The notes under the pieces were generated by a model. That model was not told where the DNA came from. It searched no databases and saw only the letters and a program-made list of their open reading frames with translations. A stretch of DNA of 44,267 bases, taken from JBFISM01 sp041608535 (lineage in GTDB: Bacteria; Actinomycetota; Acidimicrobiia; Spongiisociales; UBA5794). Below, piece by piece: positions 15,771 to 24,307 of the stretch; positions within the stretch are counted from its first letter, which is position 1; each line of letters begins with the position of its first letter. The stretch spans positions 1-44,267 of the forward strand of contig JBFISM010000012.1 of assembly GCA_041608535.1 (NCBI GenBank), written 5' to 3'. A program made the position numbers and the translations under genes.

Positions 15771-16588
15771 AGGTAGCGCACCATCCTTCCTTCGAAGCGG
15801 ACAAATGCGGTCACGCCAACCACGAGCAGTGCGATCGCCCACGCAGTTGCGGCTGCCAGATGTGTCGCGCTGAAGTCGGCGCCGAGCAAGGAAGCCCGAT
15901 AGAGGGCGAGAAAGCTCCACATCGGGTTCGCAGTGACCAGGGTGGCCATGGGGTCCGGGAACTCGTCGATGAGGCGGAGCGGCCAGATGATCGGTGACAG
16001 ATACAGCCAGACTCGGGTGACGTATGGGATGAAGTTGTTGATGTCGCGAAAGGGCACGGCGAGCCTGGCGCCCAGCGTCGCCACGCCGAGATTGAACATG
16101 AAGTGCAGGGCAACGACGACCGGCAGCATCCAGAACGCCGCCGTGAGAGTTGCCCCGCCCGTGGCGATGATGATGACCGCCAGCACCAGCAGCGACACGA
16201 GAAACCCGATGGCACCGTCGATCAGGTTCGACAGGGGGAGGATGAGTCGCGGGAATCGGAGATTCGCCAGGAGCCGTGCGTTGCGCAAGATGCTGTTGGC
16301 ACCGCCCGAGAGCGATTTGGCGGTGAAGTGAAACGCAAACATGCCGCTCATCAGGTAAGCGATATCCCGCTCGCTCGGGAACACCACTCCGAAGACGGCG
16401 AAGTAGACGAGCCCGAGCAGCAAGGGATTGAGCACCCACCACAGGAGCCCGAGCGTCGTAGACGCGTTGCGCGCCCGCAGCTCCGAGATCGCCAGAAACC
16501 AGCTGAAGCTGCGCCGTTCCCAGAGCTCGCGCACGTATCCGGACGCGCGTGCATCGGGAGTTGGAGAGGAGGTGGTGGCGGATGCCAT
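15767..16588 (-). CDS. Polysaccharide ABC exporter permease (Wzm/TagG type)
   Basis: A 273-residue ABC-2 type membrane subunit. The N-terminal amphipathic stretch RELWERRSFSWFLAISELRA is followed by about six membrane segments, among them LLWWVLNPLLLGLVYFAVF, a long hydrophobic block IGFLVSLLVLAVIIIA, and a C-terminal AIALLVVGVTAFVRF. RYLSPIIWPLR-like and NPMWSFLALYRASLL motifs are typical of O-antigen and teichoic-acid exporters. ATG 16588 is chosen because TACAAT lies 8 nt upstream; the long open extension beyond it overlaps the divergent rfbC. It leads the leftward block permease-ATPase-sulfotransferase-GT2-pseudogene. Confidence 0.92.
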   Translation of the reverse strand: MASATTSSPTPDARASGYVRELWERRSFSWFLAISELRARNASTTLGLLWWVLNPLLLGLVYFAVFGVVFPSERDIAYLMSGMFAFHFTAKSLSGGANSILRNARLLANLRFPRLILPLSNLIDGAIGFLVSLLVLAVIIIATGGATLTAAFWMLPVVVALHFMFNLGVATLGARLAVPFRDINNFIPYVTRVWLYLSPIIWPLRLIDEFPDPMATLVTANPMWSFLALYRASLLGADFSATHLAAATAWAIALLVVGVTAFVRFEGRMVRYL

Positions 16589-16596
16589 GACGGCGG

Positions 16597-16602
16597 ATTG
16601 TA
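16597..16602 (-). promoter_or_regulatory. Candidate -10 box of a leaderless promoter
   Basis: TACAAT, five of six matches to TATAAT, lies 8 nt upstream of the ATG at 16588 with no ribosome binding site between. It would drive the leftward ABC exporter block. Confidence 0.5.
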
Positions 16603-16783
16603 CACGATGCCCCCGGGCTTCCCGTTCTCCGAAGACACGGCGATCGGTATTTGCAGCGGTTCCCGGCGAGGGCTTGACTGGCGTACCTATGTCATACCGG
16701 GTCGCCTCAGTCGGGCCTGTGACACGCTGTGCGGCGCAGCGTGACGTCTCGCGCACGGAGCGCATCCCTGAAGTCGGGGTTCT

Positions 16784-17335
16784 GTGAGGGCGACCGGGCT
16801 GGAGACGCTCCCCGAAGTCGACGTCGTCGAGGCGAAGGTGTTCGAGGACGAGCGGGGTGTCTTCTACGAGAGTTGGAACTCTCGTGCGTTCGCCGAAGCC
16901 ATCGGCGAGCGCTACGAGTTCGTCCAGGACAATCACTCGGAGTCGGTTGCAAACGTCCTGCGCGGGCTGCACTACCAACTTCCTCCACATCCACAGGGCA
17001 AGCTGGTTCGTGTGGTTTCCGGGGCCGTCTACGATGTCGCAGTCGATATCCGCCGATCCTCTCATCGATTCGGACGCTGGGCCGGGCTCGAGCTGTCGGA
17101 AACGAATCGGAGGATGCTCTGGGTACCGCCGGGTTTTGCACACGGCTTTCGTGTGCTGTCGGATTCGGCGACGCTGCTGTACAAGACGACGGCGCACTAC
17201 GTTCCCAAGCTCGATCGGGCGATCCGGTGGAACGATCCCGAGATCGGTATCGACTGGCCCGGCGACGAGTCTCCGATCCTGTCGGACAAGGACGCAGCTG
17301 CGCCGCGACTCAGAGATGCCGAGGTTTTCCCATGA
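16784..17335 (+). CDS. rfbC: dTDP-4-dehydrorhamnose 3,5-epimerase
   Basis: A 183-residue cupin enzyme (RmlC) that epimerises dTDP-4-keto-6-deoxyglucose at C3 and C5 in dTDP-L-rhamnose synthesis. Family motifs in order: VVEAKVFEDERGVFYESWN, FVQDNHSESVANVLRGLHYQ with the catalytic histidine in RGLHYQ, GKLVRVVSGAVYDVAVDIR, MLWVPPGFAHGFRVLSD, LLYKTTAHY with the active-site tyrosine, and AIRWNDPEIGIDWP. Length is normal. GTG 16784 gives the expected N-terminus. It is first in the rfbC-B-A-D operon and divergent from the exporter genes across a 195-nt gap. Confidence 0.95.
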   Translation: MRATGLETLPEVDVVEAKVFEDERGVFYESWNSRAFAEAIGERYEFVQDNHSESVANVLRGLHYQLPPHPQGKLVRVVSGAVYDVAVDIRRSSHRFGRWAGLELSETNRRMLWVPPGFAHGFRVLSDSATLLYKTTAHYVPKLDRAIRWNDPEIGIDWPGDESPILSDKDAAAPRLRDAEVFP

Positions 17336-17345
17336 GGGTCTGTCA

Positions 17346-18314
17346 ATGAGCCGCACCTATCTCGTCACCGGGGGAGCCGGTTTCATTGGTTCGAACTTCA
17401 TCAGACTGGTGATGCAGACCGAGCCGGCGGCGAAGGTCCGCAATCTCGATGCGCTCACGTACGCCGGCGTGAAGGCGACGGTCGATGAGCTCGATGCGTG
17501 GGAGGGGCACGAGTTCGTCCACGGGTCGATCAGCGATCCATCGTTGGTCGAGGACGTTGTGGCCGGCGTCGATGTCGTCGTCCACTTCGCCGCCGAGAGC
17601 CATGTGGATCGATCGATCGACGGACCTGCGGTGTTCTTGGAGACCAACGTCGTCGGCACCGGCGTCCTGCTCGACGCCGCCCGTCGTTCGGGTGTGCCCC
17701 GTTTCATCCACGTGTCCACCGACGAGGTCTACGGATCGATCGCCGAGGGCTTCGCCACCGAGGACGCAGTGCTGGACCCGTCGTCGCCGTATTCCGCGTC
17801 CAAGGCGGGATCCGATCTGCTGGTGCGCTCCTATGCGGTGACCCACGACTACCCGGCGATCGTCACCAGGTGCACCAACAACTACGGCCCGTACCAGTTT
17901 CCCGAGAAGGTCATCCCGCTGTTCATCACCAATCTCCAGGCCGGGAAGAAAGTGCCTCTCTACGGGGATGGGCTCAACGAGCGGGACTGGCTGCACGTCG
18001 AAGATCACTGTGCCGCACTGCTCCTCCTGGTTGAAGAGGGTGAGCTTGGCGAGATCTACAACATCGGGGCCAACGCCCAGCTCACCAACATCGACCTCAC
18101 ACACCGGCTGCTGGCGTTGACCGGTCGCGACGAGAGCTTCATCGAGTACGTCACAGACCGGCCGGGACACGACCGGCGATACGCCGTCGACTCGTCGAAG
18201 ATCCGGGCGCTCGGTTGGGCCCCGACCTCGTCGATCGACGAGAGGCTCGCCGAGACCGTCGAGTGGTATGGCGCACGCCGGGACTGGTGGGAGCCGCTCC
18301 GGGGCCGTTCGTGA
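17346..18314 (+). CDS. rfbB: dTDP-glucose 4,6-dehydratase
   Basis: A 322-residue extended short-chain dehydrogenase (RmlB) that converts dTDP-glucose to dTDP-4-keto-6-deoxyglucose with bound NAD. The Rossmann motif TYLVTGGAGFIGSNFIRLV is at the N-terminus; VHFAAESHVDRSI, HVSTDEVYGSI with the catalytic Asp-Glu pair, SPYSASKAGSD with the YxxxK pair, and RCTNNYGPYQFPEKVIPLF follow. ATG 17346 is 10 nt after the rfbC stop and begins the conserved N-terminus exactly. Length is slightly short of the 330-350 typical for the family, as in other actinobacteria. Confidence 0.96.
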   Translation: MSRTYLVTGGAGFIGSNFIRLVMQTEPAAKVRNLDALTYAGVKATVDELDAWEGHEFVHGSISDPSLVEDVVAGVDVVVHFAAESHVDRSIDGPAVFLETNVVGTGVLLDAARRSGVPRFIHVSTDEVYGSIAEGFATEDAVLDPSSPYSASKAGSDLLVRSYAVTHDYPAIVTRCTNNYGPYQFPEKVIPLFITNLQAGKKVPLYGDGLNERDWLHVEDHCAALLLLVEEGELGEIYNIGANAQLTNIDLTHRLLALTGRDESFIEYVTDRPGHDRRYAVDSSKIRALGWAPTSSIDERLAETVEWYGARRDWWEPLRGRS

Positions 18315-18321
18315 CGGGGAC

Positions 18322-19200
18322 ATGGCGATGAGGGGCATCGTTCTCGCCGGGGGGGCCGGATCCAGGCTCGACCCGATCACTCGGGTGGCCTCCAAACAGC
18401 TGCAACCGGTCTACGACAAGCCCATGATCTACTACCCGTTGTCGACGCTCATGCTCGCTGGTATTCGGGAGATCCTGGTGATCACGACGCCAGCAGACCG
18501 GCCACGATTCGAGCAGCTCCTCGGTGACGGCACCCAGTGGGGGATCGGGCTCGCATATGCCGAACAGCCCGAACCGAAGGGCATCGCCCAAGCATTCCTC
18601 GTCGGCGAGGACTTCATCGATGGCGAGCCGGTGACCCTCATCCTCGGCGACAACATCTTCTACGGCCGGATGGGTCTCGACGAGGTGGTCCGCGGGTTCC
18701 GGTCCGGCGCGGTGGTTTTTGCCTATCCGGTGCGGGACCCGGAGCGCTACGGCGTGGTGGAGTTCGATCGCAACGGCAACGCGGTCTCTCTCGAGGAGAA
18801 ACCGGCGCAGCCGAAGTCGAGATACGCCGTCCCCGGGTTGTACGTCTACGACGAGCAGGTGGTGGCCATCGCCCACAAGCTGCAGCCGTCTGCGCGTGGC
18901 GAGCTCGAGATCACCGACCTCAACCGGGTGTATCTCGACGCTGGAGAGCTCAGGGTGCATCGAGTCGGCCGCGGGGTGGCATGGCTCGACAGTGGAACCC
19001 ACGACAGCCTGCTCGAGGCCGCGAACTTCATTGCAACCATCGAGCACCGGCAGGGCCGCAAGATCGCATGTCTCGAGGAGATCGCCCTGCGTCTCGGCTT
19101 CGTCGACGAATCGCACATCGCAACCGTGCTGAGCGAGATGCCGAACTCGACATACCGTGATTACGTGACCGATATCCTCGCTGAGGTACGGCACGGGTGA
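18322..19200 (+). CDS. rfbA: Glucose-1-phosphate thymidylyltransferase
   Basis: A 292-residue nucleotidyltransferase (RmlA) that makes dTDP-glucose from dTTP and glucose 1-phosphate, the first step of the rhamnose pathway. Motifs: GIVLAGGAGSRLDPITRVAS, KQLQPVYDKPMIYYPLSTLM, EPKGIAQAFLVGEDFI, LILGDNIFYG and the product-site region GVAWLDSGTHDSLLEAANF. The start is ATG 18322 or ATG 18328 two codons later. It begins 7 nt after rfbB, and its stop overlaps the GTG of rfbD. Confidence 0.96.
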   Translation: MAMRGIVLAGGAGSRLDPITRVASKQLQPVYDKPMIYYPLSTLMLAGIREILVITTPADRPRFEQLLGDGTQWGIGLAYAEQPEPKGIAQAFLVGEDFIDGEPVTLILGDNIFYGRMGLDEVVRGFRSGAVVFAYPVRDPERYGVVEFDRNGNAVSLEEKPAQPKSRYAVPGLYVYDEQVVAIAHKLQPSARGELEITDLNRVYLDAGELRVHRVGRGVAWLDSGTHDSLLEAANFIATIEHRQGRKIACLEEIALRLGFVDESHIATVLSEMPNSTYRDYVTDILAEVRHG

Positions 19201-20042
19201 TCGACCAACGCCGCATCCTCGTCACCGGTGCGGGCGGCCAGCTGGGGCGAGCGTTCCACGAGCTTCTTCCCGATGGGGTTGCCTTGCCACGGAGCCGGCT
19301 CGACATCGCCGATCTCGATGCGCTGCCGGACAGGCTCGACGAGATCGACCCGCTCGTCATCGTCAACTGTGCGGCATACACGGCCGTCGATGCGGCCGAG
19401 GACGATGAAGCAACGGCCACCCGCATCAACGGGGACGCAGTTGCGGTGATGTCCGCCTGGGCGGCGCAACGGGATCGCCGCTTCGTCACGTACTCCACGG
19501 ATTACGTGTTCTCCGGCGACGGCGTTGCACCGTACACCGAGTCGTCACCCACGGCACCGATCAACGCGTACGGGCGGAGCAAGCGCCACGGCGAGGTCGC
19601 GGCCCTCGCCGACAGCACGTCGCTCGTGATTCGTACCTCGTGGCTGGTATCGCACACGCCACCGAACTTCGTCGCGACGATGCTGCGTCTCGCCGGCCGC
19701 AACGAGCCGTTCACCGTCGTGGACGATCAGCACGGTTGCCCGACGATCGCTGCAGATCTCGCCGCCCACACGATGGCGGTCGTCGAGGCGGGCCACACCG
19801 GACTGCTGCATGCGTCGAACCGGGGGGTGACCACCTGGTTTGGTCTGGCCCGCGCCGCCGTCGCCGCTGCCGGCTTGGATGTGACGCTGCTCACCCCATG
19901 TACGACCGCCGACTTCCCGACAAAGGCCCGTCGCCCCGCCTACTCGGTGATGGACACGGAGCGAGATCTGGGTGTCGCTGCGATGCCCCATTGGCGCTCG
20001 TCGCTCCCGTCCATGGTGAGACGCCTCGCCGCCACCATCTGA
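19197..20042 (+). CDS. rfbD: dTDP-4-dehydrorhamnose reductase
   Basis: A 281-residue reductase (RmlD) performing the last step to dTDP-L-rhamnose. The N-terminal nucleotide site is RILVTGAGGQLGRAF; VNCAAYTAVDAAEDDE, FVTYSTDYVFSGDG, and the YGRSK catalytic Tyr/Lys pair are clear, followed by VVDDQHGCPT. GTG 19197 overlaps the rfbA stop by 4 nt (GTGA), so the genes are translationally coupled. With rfbC, rfbB and rfbA it makes the pathway complete in one operon. Confidence 0.95.
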   Translation: MIDQRRILVTGAGGQLGRAFHELLPDGVALPRSRLDIADLDALPDRLDEIDPLVIVNCAAYTAVDAAEDDEATATRINGDAVAVMSAWAAQRDRRFVTYSTDYVFSGDGVAPYTESSPTAPINAYGRSKRHGEVAALADSTSLVIRTSWLVSHTPPNFVATMLRLAGRNEPFTVVDDQHGCPTIAADLAAHTMAVVEAGHTGLLHASNRGVTTWFGLARAAVAAAGLDVTLLTPCTTADFPTKARRPAYSVMDTERDLGVAAMPHWRSSLPSMVRRLAATI

Positions 20043-20092
20043 GCACGCCGACCGACAGCAGGCCCCGAGCGTCCTATCCCCACAATCGGCAT

Positions 20093-21058
20093 TCAGGTCC
20101 TCCGTAGCCGTCGGCGGATCCGCGACACCACCCGCCGCACTGGATCTGATTCGGCGGATGCCAGCCGTTTCGACAGGGCGGCGTTCTCGTCCCGCAATTC
20201 ACGTACGCGAGCCTGGAGTTCGGCGACCCTCTCTCGGGTGATCCGTCTGATCTCGTCACGATCGTCCTCGACGGCGAACCGCTGCTGCAGCCAGTGAGCC
20301 GCCGTCGCCGCCATCTCGAGGCGTGCGGTGAACTCTGCGGGCGTCGAGCCGGACAGGCGCGGCACGGACGCTGCCATTGGATTGGTCCACTTGGCGACGA
20401 ACCGTTCTCGATTCTCCCGCCAGATCTGATCGCGATCGGGCATCATGCCTGCGGTTGCGTGACCCACGTGGTCGAACAGGACACGCTCGTCGAGCACGAC
20501 GTCGAGACCGTTGCACCACACGGTGAAGAGCAGATCGAGGTCCTCGCGACCGCCCAGACGATATCGCTCGTCCCATCCGCCCAGCTCACGCATCACCGCC
20601 GTGCGCATGACATAGACCACTGCAGAGGGCAGATCGCGAAAGGGCGGGAGACGCAGCTTTCTCGTTCCCGGCTCGGTGCGGACCGAGGTCGGATTTCCCG
20701 CCGCCGTCACCGCCGGCAGCACGATTCCCATGGTCTGGTGTGCATCCAATGTCTCCACCAGCCGGCTCGCCCATGCTGGGGGAGCCGCGGCGTCGTTGTT
20801 GACGAAGGCCACTCGGGGTGCGTTCGCCGCCGCCAGACCCCGATTCATCCCGGTGGCGAATCCGAGGTTCTCGTCGAGACGCACCAGCGCGTCACCTGTG
20901 TCGTCCACAACGCCGCCGAGCGGGGGAGTGGAGCCGTTGTCGACCACGATGAGCTCGTACCCGGTGTCCGTGTTTGCCCGGATGGAGGCAATGCACCGTT
21001 CGGTCAGCTGTGGCTGGTTCCAGGCGAGCACCACCACGGACAAATTGGGTTCTGCCAT
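20093..21058 (-). CDS. GT2 glycosyltransferase with C-terminal coiled coil
   Basis: A 321-residue protein. Residues 5-230 are a GT-A fold GT2 domain of the rhamnosyltransferase-like group: LSVVVLAWNQPQLTERCIAS, YELIVVDNGSTPP, LGFATGMNRGLAAA, VAFVNNDAAAPP with the NND metal site, and GGREDLDLLFTVW. After it comes a coiled coil (RDEIRRITRERVAELQARVR, then ELRDENAALSKRLASAE) and a basic end (VVSRIRRRLRRT), the same layout as in the proteins at 6212 and 7826. It lies next to the rhamnose operon but on the opposite strand. The -10 box TAGAGT is 9 nt before the ATG. Confidence 0.88.
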   Translation of the reverse strand: MAEPNLSVVVLAWNQPQLTERCIASIRANTDTGYELIVVDNGSTPPLGGVVDDTGDALVRLDENLGFATGMNRGLAAANAPRVAFVNNDAAAPPAWASRLVETLDAHQTMGIVLPAVTAAGNPTSVRTEPGTRKLRLPPFRDLPSAVVYVMRTAVMRELGGWDERYRLGGREDLDLLFTVWCNGLDVVLDERVLFDHVGHATAGMMPDRDQIWRENRERFVAKWTNPMAASVPRLSGSTPAEFTARLEMAATAAHWLQQRFAVEDDRDEIRRITRERVAELQARVRELRDENAALSKRLASAESDPVRRVVSRIRRRLRRT

Positions 21059-21067
21059 GAGTCGGGT

Positions 21068-21073
21068 ACTCTA
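21068..21073 (-). promoter_or_regulatory. Candidate -10 box of a leaderless promoter
   Basis: TAGAGT on the minus strand, 9 nt upstream of the ATG at 21058, no ribosome binding site. It lies in the short divergent region shared with the DUF3048 gene. Confidence 0.4.
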
Positions 21074-21116
21074 TCGGCTCCTTTCGAGCTCACCGCGACG
21101 AGTCTGCGGAGACGAC

Positions 21117-22316
21117 GTGACCTCACCCACACCACCCGAGGGCAACGACATGCCCACCCCACGCCCGAGCTGGCAACAGCGCATCGTTGCGGCGGCGACC
21201 AGTCCGGAGGGCAAGGTCGGCGCCGCGGCGGGAGTCGGCGGGCTCGTTCTCGGGCTGCTGCTCGGGCTCTGCTTCGGGGGAGACGCCGAGCCTGCCGGCG
21301 ACGGATCGGTGCCGGTCGCCGGGGTCACGACCACGCTGCCGCCGCTGGGTGAAGCCTTCGATGCCACCACGACGACCGCAGCCGGTGCAGGCGAGAACGA
21401 CGAAGCCGATGCGGGTGACCAGACCGCTCCCTCCGTCGATCGCAACCCGTTGAACGGAGCCGCTCTCGATGCGCAAACGAGCCGCCGCGTGGTCGCGGTG
21501 AAGGTCGACAATGTGGCGCCCGCCCTGCCTCAGGTGGGCATCGGCGACGCCGAGATGATCATCGAGGTGCCCGTCGAGGGGGGCCTCACCCGGTTCACCG
21601 CGTTGTTCTTCGACCCTCGGCCGAGCGAAGTCGGCTCGGTGCGCTCGATACGGCCGGTGGATGCCGATCTCCTGGCCCCACTCACGCCGGTGCTGATGTC
21701 GACGGGCGGGCGTGACTTCGTCGAGCGACTCTTCGGGGCCGCCGGTATCACCATGGTGCCGGACGAGGCGGAGGACGCCTACCGTCCGCTCAACCGTCCG
21801 CCACCGCACGATGTCTTCGCCCTGCTCGACGGTGTCGACCGGTTCGCCGGGAATGTGGCCACCACTGAGGGGCTGTTCGCCTTTGGTGAGGGCTTCGAAT
21901 CCGCGCGTGACGTGGGTTCCGTTTCCATCCCCTTCTCCGCAGAAATGGATGTCGTGTGGCGGTTCGAGGATGGCGCGTGGGTGCGGGTGCAGAACGGGGA
22001 GACCCACATGGTCATCCCAAACATCAACGGATCCCCGGAACCGCTGACCACCGACACCATCGTGGTGATCCAGGTAGCCGAGCGGTCGGCCGGATACGTG
22101 GACACGGCGGGCACGGACGTGCCCACCTACGACGTGATCGGATTCGGCGATGCGATGGTGCTGTCGGCAGGTGGCGTCATCGAGGGGCGCTGGCTGCGCG
22201 CCGCTCAGGAGGACCCGTACGTTCTGGTGGATGCGACCGGGCAATCCATCCAGCTCCCACCGGGCCGGGTCTTCCTCGAGGTGGTGCCACGGTTCGTCGA
22301 GATCGCCACGAGCTGA
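21117..22316 (+). CDS. Membrane-anchored DUF3048 protein
   Basis: About 399 residues from GTG 21117 (GCGGAG at 21106-21111), or 388 from ATG 21150. After a short cytoplasmic N-terminus there is one membrane segment (VGAAAGVGGLVLGLLLGL), a Thr/Ala-rich linker, and the DUF3048 (YerB-like) domain: NPLNGAALDAQTSRRVVAVK, VDNVAPALPQVGIGDAEMII, TRFTALFFD and SEVGSVRSIRPVDADLLAPL, with the second half near PPGRVFLEVVP. The domain's biochemical role is not known; it occurs in envelope proteins. A paralogue is at 39317-40426. The frame is open far upstream but that overlaps the divergent GT2 gene. Confidence 0.85.
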   Translation: MTSPTPPEGNDMPTPRPSWQQRIVAAATSPEGKVGAAAGVGGLVLGLLLGLCFGGDAEPAGDGSVPVAGVTTTLPPLGEAFDATTTTAAGAGENDEADAGDQTAPSVDRNPLNGAALDAQTSRRVVAVKVDNVAPALPQVGIGDAEMIIEVPVEGGLTRFTALFFDPRPSEVGSVRSIRPVDADLLAPLTPVLMSTGGRDFVERLFGAAGITMVPDEAEDAYRPLNRPPPHDVFALLDGVDRFAGNVATTEGLFAFGEGFESARDVGSVSIPFSAEMDVVWRFEDGAWVRVQNGETHMVIPNINGSPEPLTTDTIVVIQVAERSAGYVDTAGTDVPTYDVIGFGDAMVLSAGGVIEGRWLRAAQEDPYVLVDATGQSIQLPPGRVFLEVVPRFVEIATS

Positions 22317-22350
22317 ACGGCTGCGTGGTCTCCCAGCAACTGTGGTGGTC

Positions 22351-23820
22351 TCAGAGCAGAACGTGTTCCCCGCTGACCACCTCGTAGTACTTGGCGATGA
22401 TCTTGCGTCGAGCGCGCCGGTAACGGGTCGAGCTCGAGATCATGTGCTCCACGGGCCGGTCGGCTCGCAAGATCTCGGTGGTGACGTCGGGGGTGAGCAG
22501 TAGCGGGACCGGCTCGTGGTTCACCGACGCGCTTTCCACCGCCTCGGCGGGATCCCGGGTGACCTCGACTTTGAGCCGGATGTTGCTGATCTCCGGCCCG
22601 GTGGTGCCACGAATCCGCCTGATGACGTCGACGGCCCGAGGCCCGATGACGCGTTTGATCGCCTCCCGCAGCGCCATGTCGGCGTTGGTCAGCCGGATGG
22701 CGAGAGACTGGCCGGCGCTCACCAGCCGGCCCGCATTGGCGACCAGCAGTCGTGCCGTCGCCGCCGCCCCTCCACCGAGCGCCGCCGCATCGAGGCCGGC
22801 GATCGCATCGGCGAGGTCCTGGCGGACGTCGGGGCGGAGCAGCTCGGCGACCCCGTGCGCGATTGCGGCGACGTCGTTCTCGGGTGCGGTCAGTGCCAGA
22901 CCACGACCGGCGAGCCAGCCGGCCCGAGCCACCTGATCGTCGGTGCGGGTAGCCGCATTGGGGACGAACAAGGTCGGCTTCCCGGCCGGGATCATCTCAT
23001 GGACGGCGTTGTAGCCGGCAGCGCTGACGACGACGTCGAACGCATCGAGATAGCGCACGAGCGGGTAGACGGCACTCAGCTCGATGACCCGACTCGTGTC
23101 GGCCACCGGCACCCGCTTGTCGGCCACCGCTGGTCTGGTGACACACACCTGCCAGTCGGGATGCTCCAGTAGCACTTCGAGCGCCGCTGTGCCCGGTGCG
23201 GCGACGGCCCCGAGCCGACCGGAGCCCAGCGTCACCAGTGCCGTGGGGCGCTGTGCCTCGATCCCCAGCGCTCGAGCCGCCCGGTCTCTTGGCAGCCGAG
23301 GCACCACGTCGAGCATCGTGATCGGGCCCACGCCGACGGCATCGTCCCGCCCCGCCGTCGGTCCTCGGTCGGCGGCGGCGGCGATGTCACCGGGCTCAAC
23401 GATCACATCGAAGAACGTCGTCTTCTTGAGTTGCGCCAGGTTGACACCCGATTGCCACATCCCGCGGCGGATCCAGACGAACGTGACCCCCGGGAGCCGG
23501 GGTCGTGCCTGACCTATGCCTGGATACGGGGCAACGCCGTCGAAGGCGAGCACATTGATGTCGAGCTCGTTGACGATCGCCACGATGCGCTCCCGGAGAT
23601 AGCCATGCCACTCCCGGCCCGGAACCCAGTTGCGGTCGTAGCTGGGGCAGTACTCGCCGGTGACCCCCAGAGTCATCACCTGGGGGAGCCCGATCGACAA
23701 CGAGAACAGGTACGGCTCGATCTCCGCGCCGCCGGCAAGCGCCACGGACAGCTGCCGGGTGAGATGGCCCATCCCGGCGCCGTTGCTGGTGACGAGCAAG
23801 ATCCGCGTGGGCTCGGGCAT
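22351..23820 (-). CDS. GT28/MurG-like glycosyltransferase with C-terminal extension
   Basis: A 489-residue GT-B protein. The N-terminus has the MurG-type loop LLVTSNGAGMGHLTRQLSVA and the C-terminal half the donor-site segment FDVVVSAAGYNAVHEMIPAG, then KPTLFVPN and DDQVARAGWLAGRGLA, as in the GT28 family. The first 360 residues match a complete GT-B enzyme; the last 115-130 residues (MALREAIKRVIGPRAVDVIR to the end) are an extra, unrecognised part. Substrate unknown. It begins 9 nt after the MarR stop on the same strand, so the two may be co-transcribed; TAATCT 6 nt before the ATG overlaps the MarR stop codon. Confidence 0.8.
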   Translation of the reverse strand: MPEPTRILLVTSNGAGMGHLTRQLSVALAGGAEIEPYLFSLSIGLPQVMTLGVTGEYCPSYDRNWVPGREWHGYLRERIVAIVNELDINVLAFDGVAPYPGIGQARPRLPGVTFVWIRRGMWQSGVNLAQLKKTTFFDVIVEPGDIAAAADRGPTAGRDDAVGVGPITMLDVVPRLPRDRAARALGIEAQRPTALVTLGSGRLGAVAAPGTAALEVLLEHPDWQVCVTRPAVADKRVPVADTSRVIELSAVYPLVRYLDAFDVVVSAAGYNAVHEMIPAGKPTLFVPNAATRTDDQVARAGWLAGRGLALTAPENDVAAIAHGVAELLRPDVRQDLADAIAGLDAAALGGGAAATARLLVANAGRLVSAGQSLAIRLTNADMALREAIKRVIGPRAVDVIRRIRGTTGPEISNIRLKVEVTRDPAEAVESASVNHEPVPLLLTPDVTTEILRADRPVEHMISSSTRYRRARRKIIAKYYEVVSGEHVLL

Positions 23821-23829
23821 CGCCGGAGA

Positions 23830-24294
23830 TTAGATCGCCGTGGTTTCGGTGTGCCGGGACAAGACGCGTTCGAGTCCGGTGAGGATGGCGTGGATCTCAT
23901 GGTTCTCCAAGAGCGAGCCGAAATGCTCCTCGATCGCCTCGAGGTAGACCGGCGCCGCTCGGCGCATCTCGTGTCGCCCCGAGTCGGTGATGACCGCCAA
24001 CGTGGCCCTGCCATCAGCCGGATCCGGCTCCTTGCGCACCAGCCCGGCAGCTGCCATGGCGTCGACCACCCGGCTCGCCTGGCTGCGGCTGAGCACGACT
24101 CGCTCACCCAACGCCTGCATCCGCAGCCGACCTGCGTCCGTGCGGGACAGTTCGAGCAGGACGTCGTACCACGACAGGGCGATGCCCACGGCCTGCTCGA
24201 CGGCGGCACTCAGCGTGGGCACCAGGGCGGCATGCGTGCGTAGCAGCGCTTCCCAAGCAGCGACTGCGTCGTCCGTTCCCACCGTTCTGAGCAT
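23830..24294 (-). CDS. MarR-family transcriptional regulator
   Basis: A 154-residue winged helix-turn-helix repressor. Helices in order: LVPTLSAAVEQAVGIALSWY, DVLLELSRTDAGRLRMQALG, the recognition region VVLSRSQASRVVDAMAAAGL, the wing VRKEPDPADGRATLAVITDS with the conserved D-x-R, and the dimerising C-terminal helices. ATG 24294 is chosen because the divergent promoter region begins there. It is divergent from the YceI gene, with 63 nt between them carrying two palindromes that are the obvious operators, so it likely represses both itself and yceI. The signal sensed is unknown. Confidence 0.9.
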   Translation of the reverse strand: MLRTVGTDDAVAAWEALLRTHAALVPTLSAAVEQAVGIALSWYDVLLELSRTDAGRLRMQALGERVVLSRSQASRVVDAMAAAGLVRKEPDPADGRATLAVITDSGRHEMRRAAPVYLEAIEEHFGSLLENHEIHAILTGLERVLSRHTETTAI

Positions 24295-24301
24295 ACCCGG
24301 A

Positions 24302-24307
24302 AATATG
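24302..24307 (-). promoter_or_regulatory. Candidate -10 box of the MarR gene
   Basis: CATATT on the minus strand, 7 nt upstream of the ATG at 24294. It overlaps the first operator-like palindrome by two bases, as expected for an autoregulated promoter. Confidence 0.35.

Noticed and set aside
15770..16442. Continuous frame joining the exporter ATPase to an upstream extension of about 220 residues.
   Set aside because: The extension overlaps the permease on the same strand in another frame; the conserved ATPase N-terminus begins at GTG 15770, which overlaps the permease stop.
16674..16702. TTGACT at 16674-16679 looks like a -35 box for rfbC.
   Set aside because: No reasonable -10 element lies 16-18 nt downstream (the nearest candidates are at 12-13 nt).
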